Assembly: GCA_002148405.1 (NCBI GenBank)
Contig: MUGG01000185.1
Coordinates: 1 to 45,387, forward strand
Source: Alkalinema sp. CACIAM 70d
GTDB lineage: Bacteria > Cyanobacteriota > Cyanobacteriia > Leptolyngbyales > Leptolyngbyaceae
Direction of reading: 5' to 3'
Length of the DNA: 45,387 bases
Shown: piece after piece, positions 17,388-25,990 of the stretch
Layout: each line of letters opens with the position of its first letter
Position numbering within the stretch: position 1 is the stretch's first letter
Position numbers and translations under genes: made by a program
The notes under the pieces: model-generated
Seen by the model: only the letters and a program-made list of their open reading frames with translations
The model's database searches: none
What the model was told of the DNA's origin: nothing

Positions 17388-18785
17388 ATGTCTAGCGGGT
17401 ATATCCTGATTTTGGCGGTGTTGATCTTAGGGGGTGTCATTGCCACGCTGGGCGATCGCATTGGAACCCGGGTGGGCAAAGCGCGTCTGAGCTTGTTTAA
17501 TCTCCGCCCTAAGAAGACTGCTGTCGTTGTCACCATTCTGACCGGGATTTTGATCTCAGCGTCCACGCTGGGCATTTTGCTGGTGGCTAATCGGCAGTTT
17601 CGGGACATGATTCTCAACTTTGAGGTGATCCAGCGGCGATTACGGCGGGCCAATACCGACTTGGATCAAGCGAAGGCTGAACTGGGCAAGACCGCTGAAC
17701 AAAAGGAAAACGTTGAAGCAGAGTTGAATAAGTCCCAAGTGGAACGGGGCAAGGTGCAGGCGCAGCTCGATCGGGTCAAAAACTCGCTTAAGGATGCCGC
17801 TGCTCTGCAACGGGCGACTGAAGCACGGCGGGCCCAGGTGGAACAGCAGCGTAATGTGGTGCAGGCGCAATTACTTTCTGTGTCTCAGCAAGCTCTGGCG
17901 CTAAAATCCGAAATTCTGGAATTAGAATCTGAACAGAAACAGTTAACAGCGCAGCGGGATGAAGTCAAAGCCCAGATTGCTGCCCGGGATCAAGAAATTG
18001 AAGAGCGCAGCAAAATCATTCAACAGCGCGATCGGGATATTGCCGCCCGAGATACTGTCATTACTCAACGGGAAGAACGGCTACGGGCCTTGGAAGATCA
18101 GCAGGTTTTGCTGGCCCGCGAAGTCGATAAGCTAGAACAGGAAGCCCAGCGTCTGCGATTGGGCACCCCTGCGATTTTGCGGAACCAAGTGCTGGCATCG
18201 GGGGTGGTGCGTATTACCAATCCCCAAGCCTCCAACCAAGCGGTGGATGCTCTGCTGCGGGAAGCCAATCGAGTGGCACAAAGTGCACTGCAACCGGGGG
18301 TCGATGGCAATGGTCAAATTTTGCGGATTACCCGATCGGAAGTAGATCAGTTAGTTCGCCAGATCAGCGATGGTCGGGACTACTTTGTGCGAATTTTGGC
18401 GGCGGCAAATTACCTATTGGGCGAAAAAACTGAGGTGACGGTGTTTGCTGATGTGGTGCGCAATGAAGTGATTTATCGGCCTGGGGATGTCCTAGCCACC
18501 ACTTCTCTAGATCCATCCAAGATGACTGTCACGGAGATTCAAGATCGCATTAACAAACTCGTAGCTGCTTCGATTTTCCGGGCGAAGCGAGCTGGATTGC
18601 TCTCTGATAATGTGCAGGTCAGTCGGATTCAGGCGCTGATTCAGTTTATTGATGGACTCCGGCAGTACGATAGTTCGATCGAAATTCGCGCGATCGCGGG
18701 CGATGTCACCTATACGGCAGGGCCAATGCGTCTAGAATTGATCGCAGTTCAGAATGGACAAACGGTCCTGCAAACTAGTCGTTAG
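17388..18785 (+). CDS. DUF3084 membrane protein
   Basis: A 465-residue protein with two N-terminal membrane spans (about 4-22 and 46-66) separated by GDRIGTRVGKARLSLFNLRPKKTAV, the typical DUF3084 opening. A long coiled coil follows at about 80-250, rich in Gln, Arg and Glu, then a globular C-terminal domain (ASGVVRITNPQASNQAVDAL...). The family is largely cyanobacterial and of unknown function. GGAG lies six nt before ATG. The YqgF-like gene follows 55 bp later on the same strand, a likely operon. Confidence 0.9.
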   Translation: MSSGYILILAVLILGGVIATLGDRIGTRVGKARLSLFNLRPKKTAVVVTILTGILISASTLGILLVANRQFRDMILNFEVIQRRLRRANTDLDQAKAELGKTAEQKENVEAELNKSQVERGKVQAQLDRVKNSLKDAAALQRATEARRAQVEQQRNVVQAQLLSVSQQALALKSEILELESEQKQLTAQRDEVKAQIAARDQEIEERSKIIQQRDRDIAARDTVITQREERLRALEDQQVLLAREVDKLEQEAQRLRLGTPAILRNQVLASGVVRITNPQASNQAVDALLREANRVAQSALQPGVDGNGQILRITRSEVDQLVRQISDGRDYFVRILAAANYLLGEKTEVTVFADVVRNEVIYRPGDVLATTSLDPSKMTVTEIQDRINKLVAASIFRAKRAGLLSDNVQVSRIQALIQFIDGLRQYDSSIEIRAIAGDVTYTAGPMRLELIAVQNGQTVLQTSR

Positions 18786-18840
18786 GGCTACGACCCGCAC
18801 GGCCAGCCGCAGCCCTAATGATGGAGACGCGCGAGGTAAT

Positions 18841-19272
18841 ATGTACTACTTAGGGTTTGATCCCGGACGTGATAAATGTGGGGTGGCGATCGTGGATGAT
18901 CATGGCCATCATCCAGTGCATGAAGTCATTGCCGTCGATCAAGCCCTTAGCGTTGTGGAGACGCTGTGCGAACATTACCCAGTCAAGATGATTATCCTAG
19001 GAGATCAAACGGGTTCAAGGGCTTGGCAGAAACAATTTCAAGGAGCCTTGCCCGAAATTCCCGTGAAACGGGTGGATGAACGATTTAGCAGCCTAGAGGC
19101 CCGCGATCGCTATTGGCAACTGCATCCACCCCAAGGATTGCAAAAACTAATTCCCCAGGGAATGCGCACCCCGCCTCGCCCGATCGATGATTTGGTTGCG
19201 ATTATTTTGGTGGAGCGCTATTTAAAGTCTCTAGAAAGCAACCCACCGACTACAACTCCGCCCGAATCGTAA
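18841..19272 (+). CDS. YqgF/RuvX-like RNase H-fold nuclease
   Basis: A 143-residue protein. MYYLGFDPGRDKCGVAIVDD gives the first catalytic Asp of the RNase H/resolvase fold; VKRVDERFSSLEARDRYW is the YqgF helix, and PPRPIDDLVAIILVERYL holds a late Asp pair. Family members mature pre-16S rRNA; this cyanobacterial subtype is distinct from the canonical YqgF, so it may be a paralogue. GAGG lies just before ATG 18841. Its last 23 bases overlap the 3' end of the DUF3146 gene on the other strand. Confidence 0.8.
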   Translation: MYYLGFDPGRDKCGVAIVDDHGHHPVHEVIAVDQALSVVETLCEHYPVKMIILGDQTGSRAWQKQFQGALPEIPVKRVDERFSSLEARDRYWQLHPPQGLQKLIPQGMRTPPRPIDDLVAIILVERYLKSLESNPPTTTPPES

Positions 19273-19513
19273 ACGAGTAGTCACCGCCCGGTTCGAGTTG
19301 ATAGTCCTTGGCTTCTAAGAATCGTCCCAACGGTTCCCGAATCAAAGCTCGACCCAAGGATGGCTCGATCAGCAATTCTCCCTGACGAAAATTCCAAGCA
19401 AAGGACCATTCGTACTGATTGGCCCGCACTTCACCTTCAATCTGGCCTGCCTGCCAAGATTGACGAACAATGCGGACATGGGCGGTGGTTTGGGGAAGAC
19501 GCTTACGAGCCAT
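19250..19513 (-). CDS. DUF3146 family protein
   Basis: An 87-residue protein matching the small cyanobacterial DUF3146 family: TAHVRIVRQSWQAGQIEGEV, YEWSFAWNFRQGELLIEPSL and FLEAKDYQLEPGGDYSF. All beta in appearance, no catalytic motif. Start ATG at 19513; no clear ribosome site. Its 3' end overlaps that of the YqgF-like gene tail to tail. Pth lies 29 bp upstream on the same strand, so cotranscription is likely. Confidence 0.85.
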   Translation of the reverse strand: MARKRLPQTTAHVRIVRQSWQAGQIEGEVRANQYEWSFAWNFRQGELLIEPSLGRALIREPLGRFLEAKDYQLEPGGDYSFTIRAEL

Positions 19514-19542
19514 GTAATTTTTAAACGACTTTACGCAAAACG

Positions 19543-20163
19543 TTACGCAACGCTGGCTTCTATGACTCGATTGTTATAGAGGTTCATGGCTTTTTCAACC
19601 CCTTCTCGCAGACTGACTTCGATCGCTGCGCTGGATAACCGCACCACTTCTTGCATGATGGGCTTTTCTCCGGGAGCAAAACTCCCCAACACATGGGAGA
19701 CCGCGTCTTGACTCTTGCTGCCAATGCCCACCCGTAGGCGAGGAAATTTTTGTGTGCCGAGATGGGCGATCGCGGATTTCATGCCATTTTGCCCCCCAGC
19801 AGAGCCCGACAGACGCATCCGCAGCTTACCGACGGGTAAATCCATGTCATCGTAGACGACCAAGACGGCTTCCGGATCCAGCTTGTACCAGTCCACCACC
19901 GACCGAATGGCTTGCCCAGAATTATTCATATAGGTTGAAGGCTTGAGCAACCGAACCTTACGCCCTGCGATCATGCCTTCGCCAAAGCAGCCCTGGAACT
20001 TTTTCTGTTCCGTTAAAGAAATCTGCCACGATCGAGCAAGTTCGTCTAGAACCGTAAACCCAATGTTATGGCGCGTGTTTTCGTATTTCGCTCCTGGGTT
20101 GCCTAATCCAACAATAAGCTGTGGGAGCACCGGAGATTGAGGATCCTTAGCCGCATCGGACAT
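19543..20163 (-). CDS. pth: peptidyl-tRNA hydrolase
   Basis: A 206-residue Pth, which releases peptide from peptidyl-tRNA. Signatures: LIVGLGNPGAKYENTRHNIGF (catalytic His in RHNIG), LLKPSTYMNNSGQAI (Asn of the active site), VYDDMDLPVGKLRMRLSGSAGGQNGMKS. Start ATG at 20163; no strong ribosome site. It follows tatA, with an extended hairpin between them, and precedes DUF3146. Confidence 0.97.
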   Translation of the reverse strand: MSDAAKDPQSPVLPQLIVGLGNPGAKYENTRHNIGFTVLDELARSWQISLTEQKKFQGCFGEGMIAGRKVRLLKPSTYMNNSGQAIRSVVDWYKLDPEAVLVVYDDMDLPVGKLRMRLSGSAGGQNGMKSAIAHLGTQKFPRLRVGIGSKSQDAVSHVLGSFAPGEKPIMQEVVRLSSAAIEVSLREGVEKAMNLYNNRVIEASVA

Positions 20164-20238
20164 GGCAAGCGCTAAAAATTAGATAAAGGGAAAATACATT
20201 ACTAATCGTAACGGAAAGTAACAAATCCTGAGACCTTG

Positions 20239-20283
20239 CCCCAACCTTGTAGAGGGTGGCAATAGACCCGCTACAGGTTGGGG
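20239..20283. repeat. extended hairpin between tatA and pth
   Basis: The arms CCCCAACCT (20239-20247) and AGGTTGGGG (20275-20283) are perfect. Inside, GTAG/CTAC and GGGT/ACCC also pair, broken only by a T bulge and an A-G mismatch, with an 8-nt loop. There is no T-tract on either side, so an RNA-processing site, an attenuator or an intergenic repeat is more likely than a simple terminator. Confidence 0.7.
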
Positions 20284-20304
20284 ACTTAACCAAGTGAAGG
20301 GGGC

Positions 20305-20631
20305 TTAAGCAGATTGATGGGATTCGGCAGTTTTAGAAGCCTCGGTTGAACTGTCCTCAGGTTCTACTACCATTGCATCGGTCATTTCGCTGGCGGGAGA
20401 GAGGCTAGGCTTATCTTCTAAAGTTGCCTGCATCGGTGCATTGACGGCCTGTTCTACCTGCTCCGAAGCTTTTTTGAACTCGTTTTCAAATTCCTTAGAG
20501 GCATCCTGAAACCCCCGCAGGGTTTTGCCTAAGGTCTTGCCAATTTCCGGCAACTTTTTCGGGCCAAATACCAACAGTGCCAATATAAAAATCAGCACCA
20601 TTTCCGGTAAGCCAATACCAAATACGTTCAT
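20305..20631 (-). CDS. tatA: twin-arginine translocase subunit TatA/E
   Basis: A 108-residue TatA/E protein: one N-terminal span (MVLIFILALLVFGPKKLPEI), the FGPKKLPE hinge, the amphipathic helix GKTLGKTLRGFQDASKEFENEF and an acidic, unconserved tail. In cyanobacteria it forms the pore of the Tat system in thylakoid and plasma membranes. GGAGG lies six nt before ATG at 20631. Between psbH and pth, all on the minus strand, an order I recall from other cyanobacteria. Confidence 0.92.
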   Translation of the reverse strand: MNVFGIGLPEMVLIFILALLVFGPKKLPEIGKTLGKTLRGFQDASKEFENEFKKASEQVEQAVNAPMQATLEDKPSLSPASEMTDAMVVEPEDSSTEASKTAESHQSA

Positions 20632-20842
20632 GCAGTTCCCTCCGGCTCTGGTCAGGATTCAGGGTACATCCCATCCTATACCCTACGCAATCTGAAAAAA
20701 CACAGCACGAAAAAACGGCTATTGCTTCGGAGACGTTAAGCTCCTCAAAAACAAAGCCGCCTATACAAATCTTGCTATCTATGACGATCGCGAACGTTTG
20801 CGTCCTGAATGACTCGCAAGCTTCGATCGTGATCTTGTGGAA

Positions 20843-21046
20843 CTACTGACCCAAGCTTCTCCAATCGACAAAGACATCGTTTAGCAGCAGAGAAGAATTG
20901 TAAATTTGCAGAATGATAAGTAAAAAGACCAAGAACAGAGCCATAAAAACGGCCATAACTGGCGTGGTACCCCAACCGGGAACGACTTTACCGTATTCAG
21001 AGTTGAGGGGTCTAAGAATGTCTCCCAACCGAGTCCGCTGTGCCAT
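20843..21046 (-). CDS. psbH: photosystem II protein H
   Basis: A 67-residue PsbH with RTRLGDILRPLNSEYGKVVPGWGTTP and one membrane span (VMAVFMALFLVFLLIILQIYNSSLLL), ending VDWRSLG. A small core subunit that stabilises the PSII QA/QB side and bicarbonate binding. AGGA lies five nt before ATG at 21046. Divergent from psbN, as in most cyanobacteria. A 211-bp gap separates it from tatA. Confidence 0.97.
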   Translation of the reverse strand: MAQRTRLGDILRPLNSEYGKVVPGWGTTPVMAVFMALFLVFLLIILQIYNSSLLLNDVFVDWRSLGQ

Positions 21047-21108
21047 AGCTTTCCTACTGTGCTTTTCTACTGAGATTGTCTCGACAGAACTTGTTAAGTC
21101 TGCGTTAC

Positions 21109-21114
21109 ATTATA
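21109..21114 (-). promoter_or_regulatory. -10 element for psbH
   Basis: The minus strand reads TATAAT here, about 60 nt before the psbH start, within the psbH-psbN spacer. A good -35 hexamer is not seen. Confidence 0.5.
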
Positions 21115-21145
21115 AGGGAAAGACACTCATAATCTTAGGGTCACT

Positions 21146-21277
21146 ATGGAACCTGCAATGGCTCTTAACATTTCGCTCTGTGCTGTCCTGATCGGTTTGA
21201 CAGGATATGCCGTCTATACAGCCTTTGGCCCTCCTTCAAAGGAACTGAGTGATCCCTTTGAAGATCACGAAGACTAA
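21146..21277 (+). CDS. psbN: PsbN protein
   Basis: A 43-residue protein: MEPAMALNISLCAVLIGLTG, then YAVYTAFGPPSKELSDPFED and HED. The single N-terminal span and the invariant FGPPSKELxDPFExHED tail identify PsbN, an assembly factor for photosystem II reaction centres rather than a structural subunit. It is divergent from psbH, with about 100 bp between starts. It is easily missed because of its size. A weak hairpin followed by TTTT lies 10-35 nt after the stop. Confidence 0.96.
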   Translation: MEPAMALNISLCAVLIGLTGYAVYTAFGPPSKELSDPFEDHED

Positions 21278-21287
21278 AGTTTCTTGG

Positions 21288-21314
21288 CTTAAGCCCCCGT
21301 TGGGGTGAGTTTTA
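21288..21314 (+). terminator. possible psbN terminator
   Basis: CTTA-AGC-CCCC-GTT-GGGG-TGAG forms a bulged stem followed by TTTTAT, 10 nt after the psbN stop. The bulge makes the call tentative. Confidence 0.35.
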
Positions 21315-21414
21315 TGGGGGAAGGACTTGATACTTTTCCCATTCTTTAATTTGGTTTTTCCCCTTCTGATTGCAGTAGGCTGTTGTTCTTTTCAGTTCTT
21401 CAGGGTTCTTTACC

Positions 21415-22773
21415 TCAAGCTGGGTCTGAGCAAGCTAGATCCAATTGGGTTTCTAAAGATGAAGCAGCGATCGCCTTATTAGAAGGTGGGGGCGTTGTCG
21501 GCTGTTGAGTTGGAATTTTCACTGTGAACAGAGTGCCTTGTCCTGGAAGAGAGTGGCAGCTTAGTTGACCCTTATGGCGATCGGTAATGATTGAGTAACT
21601 AATAGACAGGCCCAGTCCGGTGCCTTTACCGATCGGTTTCGTTGTGAAAAAGGGATCAAATAAGTAATGTTGAACCGACTCTGGAATGCCCGAGGCGTTA
21701 TCAATGATTTGAACCTGGAGCCAGTCTGGGTTTAGTAATTCGCTACGAATCCAAATGGTGGGCCGCTTCTGCTCCTGTTGGAGCCACTGTTGCAGCCAAG
21801 CCAGGGTGGGATCAGACTGTACCGTAGCGGGAGGGGTCAAGCTCAAACCATTGGCAGGGGAAGCTGCACCATTGTGGAAAGAGACGGTGGATGAAGGGGC
21901 GGTCATATCCAGCGCAGAAGGCTGCGATCGTTGAAATTTGGGGCATTCTTCCAATGCATCGATCGCATTGCCGAGCAGATTCATAAACACCTGATTCAGT
22001 TGCCCCGCATAGCAATGAATTTGGGGGAGTGATCGATGTTGCTGAATCACTTCAATGGATTGACCCAGATCCGAAGTTTTCAAGCGACTACTGAGGATCA
22101 TCAAAGTACTGTCTAATCCTTCATGGAGGTAAACAGGTTTCATCTCAGCTTCGTCTAACCGGGAAAAGTTGCGCAGGGATAGGACAATTTCTTGAATCCG
22201 ATCGGTTCCCACTTGCATAGATGCCAGAATTTTGCCCAAGTCGGTCATCAAAAAATCTAAATTGATATCGCTGCACAGTTCATCAATCACTAAGTTGGAC
22301 TGAGGATACTGCGACTGATAGACCTGAATCACCCGCATGAAATCGTTGGCATATTGCTCAACGTAGGGCAAATTGCTGGCAATAAAGTTGATGGGATTGT
22401 TAATTTCATGGGCGACTCCTGCAACGAGTTGCCCCAGGGAGGACATCTTTTCCTGTTGTAAGAGTTGAAGCTGAGTTTCCTTCAGTTCGCTGAGAGTGGC
22501 TTGCAAATCAGCATTGCTTTGGCTCAGCGCTTGTGTCCGATCGGCCACCTGTTGCTCTACGTCTTGGAGCACTAGTTTGAGTTGGTTATTGGCAGTCAGC
22601 AATTCCTCTGAACTAATCGCCAATGTACGTTCTAAGCGGGTTCGATCGTCTTCTGCCTGCCAATAGGCCTCATTGACGGCCTCCACAAAGGCTTTGAGAT
22701 TCTCTGGAAGACTCTCAAAATCCCCCAGGTGCTTTTTAAGTTGTCGTTTGAGTAAACGATGAATCTCCAACAT
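21415..22773 (-). CDS. soluble sensor histidine kinase (FIST partner)
   Basis: A 452-residue kinase without membrane spans. A helical N-terminus leads to a coiled coil (about 55-110), then the H box GVAHEINNP with His near residue 122, the N box NQVFMNLLGNAIDALEE, G1 IIDNASGI, F box FDPFFTTKP and G2 GKGTGLGLSIS. G1 reads DNASG where DNGxG is usual. An insert of about 55 Ser/Pro-rich residues lies between the N box and the next strand, absent from the paralogue at 2762-4561. It starts 48 bp after the FIST gene on the same strand, so the FIST protein probably supplies the sensory input. No adjacent regulator; the NarL-type regulator at 41381 is far away. Start ATG at 22773. Confidence 0.87.
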   Translation of the reverse strand: MLEIHRLLKRQLKKHLGDFESLPENLKAFVEAVNEAYWQAEDDRTRLERTLAISSEELLTANNQLKLVLQDVEQQVADRTQALSQSNADLQATLSELKETQLQLLQQEKMSSLGQLVAGVAHEINNPINFIASNLPYVEQYANDFMRVIQVYQSQYPQSNLVIDELCSDINLDFLMTDLGKILASMQVGTDRIQEIVLSLRNFSRLDEAEMKPVYLHEGLDSTLMILSSRLKTSDLGQSIEVIQQHRSLPQIHCYAGQLNQVFMNLLGNAIDALEECPKFQRSQPSALDMTAPSSTVSFHNGAASPANGLSLTPPATVQSDPTLAWLQQWLQQEQKRPTIWIRSELLNPDWLQVQIIDNASGIPESVQHYLFDPFFTTKPIGKGTGLGLSISYSIITDRHKGQLSCHSLPGQGTLFTVKIPTQQPTTPPPSNKAIAASSLETQLDLACSDPA

Positions 22774-22821
22774 TGAGAGGTTGCTCGAAGGAAGGGCTTA
22801 TGAACAGAGTCGATCGGTTTG

Positions 22822-23955
22822 CTAAATTTCAGCAAAAGTGGTGATCGTCATGGTTTGGTTATGCAAGTCAGCCGGTAATCCTGGGGTAAAGGGACAAATC
22901 TCCCCGTAGGAATAAAATCCTGTTAAAACAGTATCTTCGCCTAAAACCTCTCGCACCTCTTCCACTTCTTCTTCAATCCGTTGCTTGAGAAGCAGTTTGC
23001 GACCAACGCAACTAATGAGAATGGCAAGTTCCGATTTAGGTTCTCCTAAGGCTTGTTGGGCCACTTCTGCTGCTTGGACGGCTGCATGGGTCAGATTTGC
23101 GAAGCTGGCTTGCATTAACTGTACGGTGGCCCCCATGGGCACAGCCCCGGCAAAGGTCAGGCTTTGCTCAGCTTCGTTGATTGCCAGGAGGGTGCGGACA
23201 ACGGGGTATTGATGCTCGGCAATTTGCAAACTTAAGGGAAAGAGTAATCCACTGGCAGGGAGATTCTCTGCATGTTCCCCAAGATAGTGCCGATAGAGTT
23301 CTAACGCAGACTGATGATCGAGTTGGTACAGCACATTGCCCTCGGATTGAGTAATAACCCGTTCGGGCCCGAAGGGAGTAAATCCACCCCGTGAACCATA
23401 CCCTACCTTGAGTCGATCGCCGTAGAAGCCGATCGCAGCTACCATCCCTTCCCGGACTTCATGATTCAGCATGACCCAGGTTTGCCGGAAGTGAGGACCA
23501 TCCGCAGATAATCCTCCCGTCAGGCTGACGCCATCAGGCAAATGTTGAGTTAGGCCCCGTACCAAGTCGCTTCCGTTCACCTGCAAGCCATCCGATAGGA
23601 CAAAAAGGTGGACGAGTCCTGCGGTATCGAGTTGAGATCCCAAGCGATCGCCAGCGACGAAACTGTTTTCGCCCGGTTCTAAATCGATGCTCCAACTTTT
23701 GACCTGAGTAGATTCAAACGCGATCGCGGTCATAACGAGGGCCCCATCGGTCACTTGGGTATCGTAGATTTCTCCGGCGGTTGAGCATCCCAAACAATAC
23801 GCATTCGGATAAAGCACCCGTAAATCCTGAAGCGCGCTGGGCAAGTCAAGCAAATTGCCAAAAAGGAAAAGCAGTTGGGCTTGGTCTGCTAATTGTCCTG
23901 GTGCGTGGGGATGCCATCCATTCTGTTGCGTCCACTGACATTGCTCAATTTTCAT
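22822..23955 (-). CDS. FIST domain sensory protein
   Basis: A 377-residue protein with FIST_N (about 20-210) and FIST_C (about 220-360), a small-ligand-binding pair found with signalling proteins. Marks: LGCSTAGEI near residue 55, SLTGGLSADG near 145, and the C-terminal LAILISCVGRKLLLKQRIEEEVEEV...LTGFYSYGEICPF, which is the usual FIST_C end. No membrane span or signal peptide, so cytoplasmic. The ligand is unknown; the family was proposed to bind amino acids. Upstream gene of a probable two-gene unit with the histidine kinase. Confidence 0.92.
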   Translation of the reverse strand: MKIEQCQWTQQNGWHPHAPGQLADQAQLLFLFGNLLDLPSALQDLRVLYPNAYCLGCSTAGEIYDTQVTDGALVMTAIAFESTQVKSWSIDLEPGENSFVAGDRLGSQLDTAGLVHLFVLSDGLQVNGSDLVRGLTQHLPDGVSLTGGLSADGPHFRQTWVMLNHEVREGMVAAIGFYGDRLKVGYGSRGGFTPFGPERVITQSEGNVLYQLDHQSALELYRHYLGEHAENLPASGLLFPLSLQIAEHQYPVVRTLLAINEAEQSLTFAGAVPMGATVQLMQASFANLTHAAVQAAEVAQQALGEPKSELAILISCVGRKLLLKQRIEEEVEEVREVLGEDTVLTGFYSYGEICPFTPGLPADLHNQTMTITTFAEI

Positions 23956-24142
23956 GGCTAGGCGTTACAGCAAGCTGATTATTAAGGTGAGTATGGGTGA
24001 TCTCCCGATTCGTTTATTTTTCCCTGTTTGCCTGGGAGACGATACTCGTAAATCTGCTGAATCGGGTTTTCTATTTTGCCTCTCCCGTCAAGATGCTTTT
24101 GGATAGAGAGCTTGTCTTGCTGCGTTTAAACATGTCAGCAAA

Positions 24143-24206
24143 TCCTGCCCTCAGCAAACCCTGCCCTCAGCAAATCCTGTCCTCAGCAAATCCTGTTCTG
24201 AGTAAT
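24143..24206. repeat. 16-bp tandem repeat, four copies
   Basis: The unit TCCTGCCCTCAGCAAA is repeated at 24143, 24159, 24175 and 24191, the last copy degenerate. It lies in the 370-bp gap between the FIST gene and the permease gene. Nothing else is recognised in that gap. Confidence 0.85.
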
Positions 24207-24328
24207 TGATTCAACTCTGTTCAGCCCTAGCATTATTTAGCTTTGACCATCACTATCAGAATTGCCATCGCTATTGAAAATAAGTTTCCCCTTAGAATAC
24301 TGAGGATCATTACTTGAAGGGTGTGGGC

Positions 24329-25672
24329 ATGCAGTCTTTGTCAGCCAGTGTTGCAACTGCCATCTTTTTGGGAGTCATTGCCCTTGTTATGACTGAGTGG
24401 ACACACATGACGATCGCGGCGTTATGTGGTGCACTGCTATTGATTTTAAGTAATGTGATGACTCTGCCAGAGGCGATCGACTATATCGGTCGGAGCCACG
24501 GTACTTTGGCCTTATTTTTTGGGGTAATGGTGCTGGTTCGCTCCTTTGAGCCCACCGGAATTTTTGAATATCTTGGCAATCAACTGGTGCTCTTGGCTCG
24601 GGGAGAAGGTAAGCGGCTCTTGTTAGGGATCGTAGCCATTACAACACCCATTTGCGCTGTGTTACCCAATGCCACAACGGTGATGTTAATTGCTCCGTTA
24701 ATTCCCCCGATCGCCCAGGAATTGGGGGTTGATTTTGTGCCCCTGCTGATTCTATTGGTGTTTGTTGCCAATAGTTCTGGTTTATTGACCTTAGTAGGGG
24801 ATCCGGCGACCTTTATTGTAGGGGATGCAATCAACCTCAGTTTTACGGACTATCTACTCCGACTGAGTTTTGGGGGCTTACTTGCGGTTGTGAGTGTGGT
24901 CGTCACTTTACCGATCTTATTTCGGCGGATTTGGCGCAAAAAATTAGACACCCTTGACGATCTCCCCCATCCTCGGATTAAACATCCCGGTGTACTGTTG
25001 ATGGGGGCGCTTATTGTAGCGTTTGTTCTCATTTTCTTTGTAATTGGGGAAACCTTGCCTGTACCGATTAATCCGGCGACAGTTGCCCTGCTGGGGGCTG
25101 CCCTAGCTTTGCTATTAGCCCATCACAGTCGGCTCGATCGACTGGAAAATATTCTGCGGGATATTGACTGGAGCACCCTGATCTTTTTCATGTGCATTTT
25201 TGTGCTAATCGGTGGCCTCGAAAAAACGGGGGTGATTCAAAGTTTGTCGGGACTGCTGGCGATCGTTTTGGGCAAAAACATCCTTCTGGGTTGCATTTTG
25301 CTGACATTTACCGTTGGGATTATTTCCAGTGTGGTTCCTAATATTCCGCTGGTGGTTGCAATGGTTCCATTACTGAAGCAATATTTGGTCACAGTGGGTT
25401 TAATTGCTCCGGAAATGGCCATGAAAGACTATGGAGGGCAGTTTCCGCCAGAGGTTCTGCCCCTTTTTTATGCCATGATGTTTGGAGCAACCTTGGGTGG
25501 GAATGGGACATTGGTAGGCGCGTCTTCCAACATTGTGGCCGCTGGCATCGCCCAGCAGCATGGCCGTCCCCTCTCATTTCGAACATTTTTGAAGTATGGT
25601 ATCCCGATCGCTCTGCTTCAGCTTGGGGTGTCTGTTGTATACGTATTGGTTAAATTCTTTCTTTTAAAATAA
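24329..25672 (+). CDS. ArsB/NhaD-superfamily ion permease
   Basis: A 447-residue membrane protein with about 11-12 hydrophobic segments. The features LPNATTVMLIAPLIPPIA, GDPATFIVGDAINLSF and, in the second half, ATLGGNGTLVGASSNIVAAGIA are typical of the two-repeat ArsB/NhaD/P-protein (ion transporter) superfamily. The substrate could be arsenite, Na+/H+ or an anion; no ars or salt genes are adjacent, so it is left open. ATG at 24329 follows AAGG by 8-9 nt; a TTG at 24314 would add five residues. A perfect hairpin follows four bases after the stop. Confidence 0.85.
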   Translation: MQSLSASVATAIFLGVIALVMTEWTHMTIAALCGALLLILSNVMTLPEAIDYIGRSHGTLALFFGVMVLVRSFEPTGIFEYLGNQLVLLARGEGKRLLLGIVAITTPICAVLPNATTVMLIAPLIPPIAQELGVDFVPLLILLVFVANSSGLLTLVGDPATFIVGDAINLSFTDYLLRLSFGGLLAVVSVVVTLPILFRRIWRKKLDTLDDLPHPRIKHPGVLLMGALIVAFVLIFFVIGETLPVPINPATVALLGAALALLLAHHSRLDRLENILRDIDWSTLIFFMCIFVLIGGLEKTGVIQSLSGLLAIVLGKNILLGCILLTFTVGIISSVVPNIPLVVAMVPLLKQYLVTVGLIAPEMAMKDYGGQFPPEVLPLFYAMMFGATLGGNGTLVGASSNIVAAGIAQQHGRPLSFRTFLKYGIPIALLQLGVSVVYVLVKFFLLK

Positions 25673-25675
25673 AAA

Positions 25676-25694
25676 CCCCTAGTCAAACTAGGGG
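25676..25694 (+). terminator. perfect hairpin after permease gene
   Basis: CCCCTAGT-CAA-ACTAGGGG, an 8-bp perfect stem directly after the stop codon. An A-run precedes it, which would be a T-run on the minus strand, so it could work on either strand or mainly block transcription from the right. Confidence 0.6.
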
Positions 25695-25927
25695 CGCTGT
25701 CAGAGTGCATCTTACATTGACCTACTTCCCTGCCTAAAAGCCTGTTCCGGATAAAACTTCAAAACTAGTGGGAGGAGCCATGACGCGGCTCTGGGCTTGA
25801 TCAGGACTAGAGATTCGATCGGGCGGAGAACCATAGTTGCAAGGACAGATCCTGCCGATGGGGGGCTTAACTTGAGGGGTTGATAGCGATAGAACAGTAG
25901 TGTCGGAATAGTTGTCAACAAGATGGG

Positions 25928-25990
25928 TGGCGACAAAATAGTTGGTGGCAAGATAGTTGGTGACGAGACAGTTAGTGGCGGGACAGTTCC
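25928..25990. repeat. 15-bp degenerate tandem repeat
   Basis: Units of the form TGGCAAGATAGTTGG recur at 25928 (18 bp), 25946, 25961 and 25976. The degeneracy means it is old or selected. Confidence 0.7.

Noticed and set aside
23997..24209. 70-codon plus-strand frame
   Set aside because: Its C-terminal third is made of the 16-bp tandem repeat and there is no good start.
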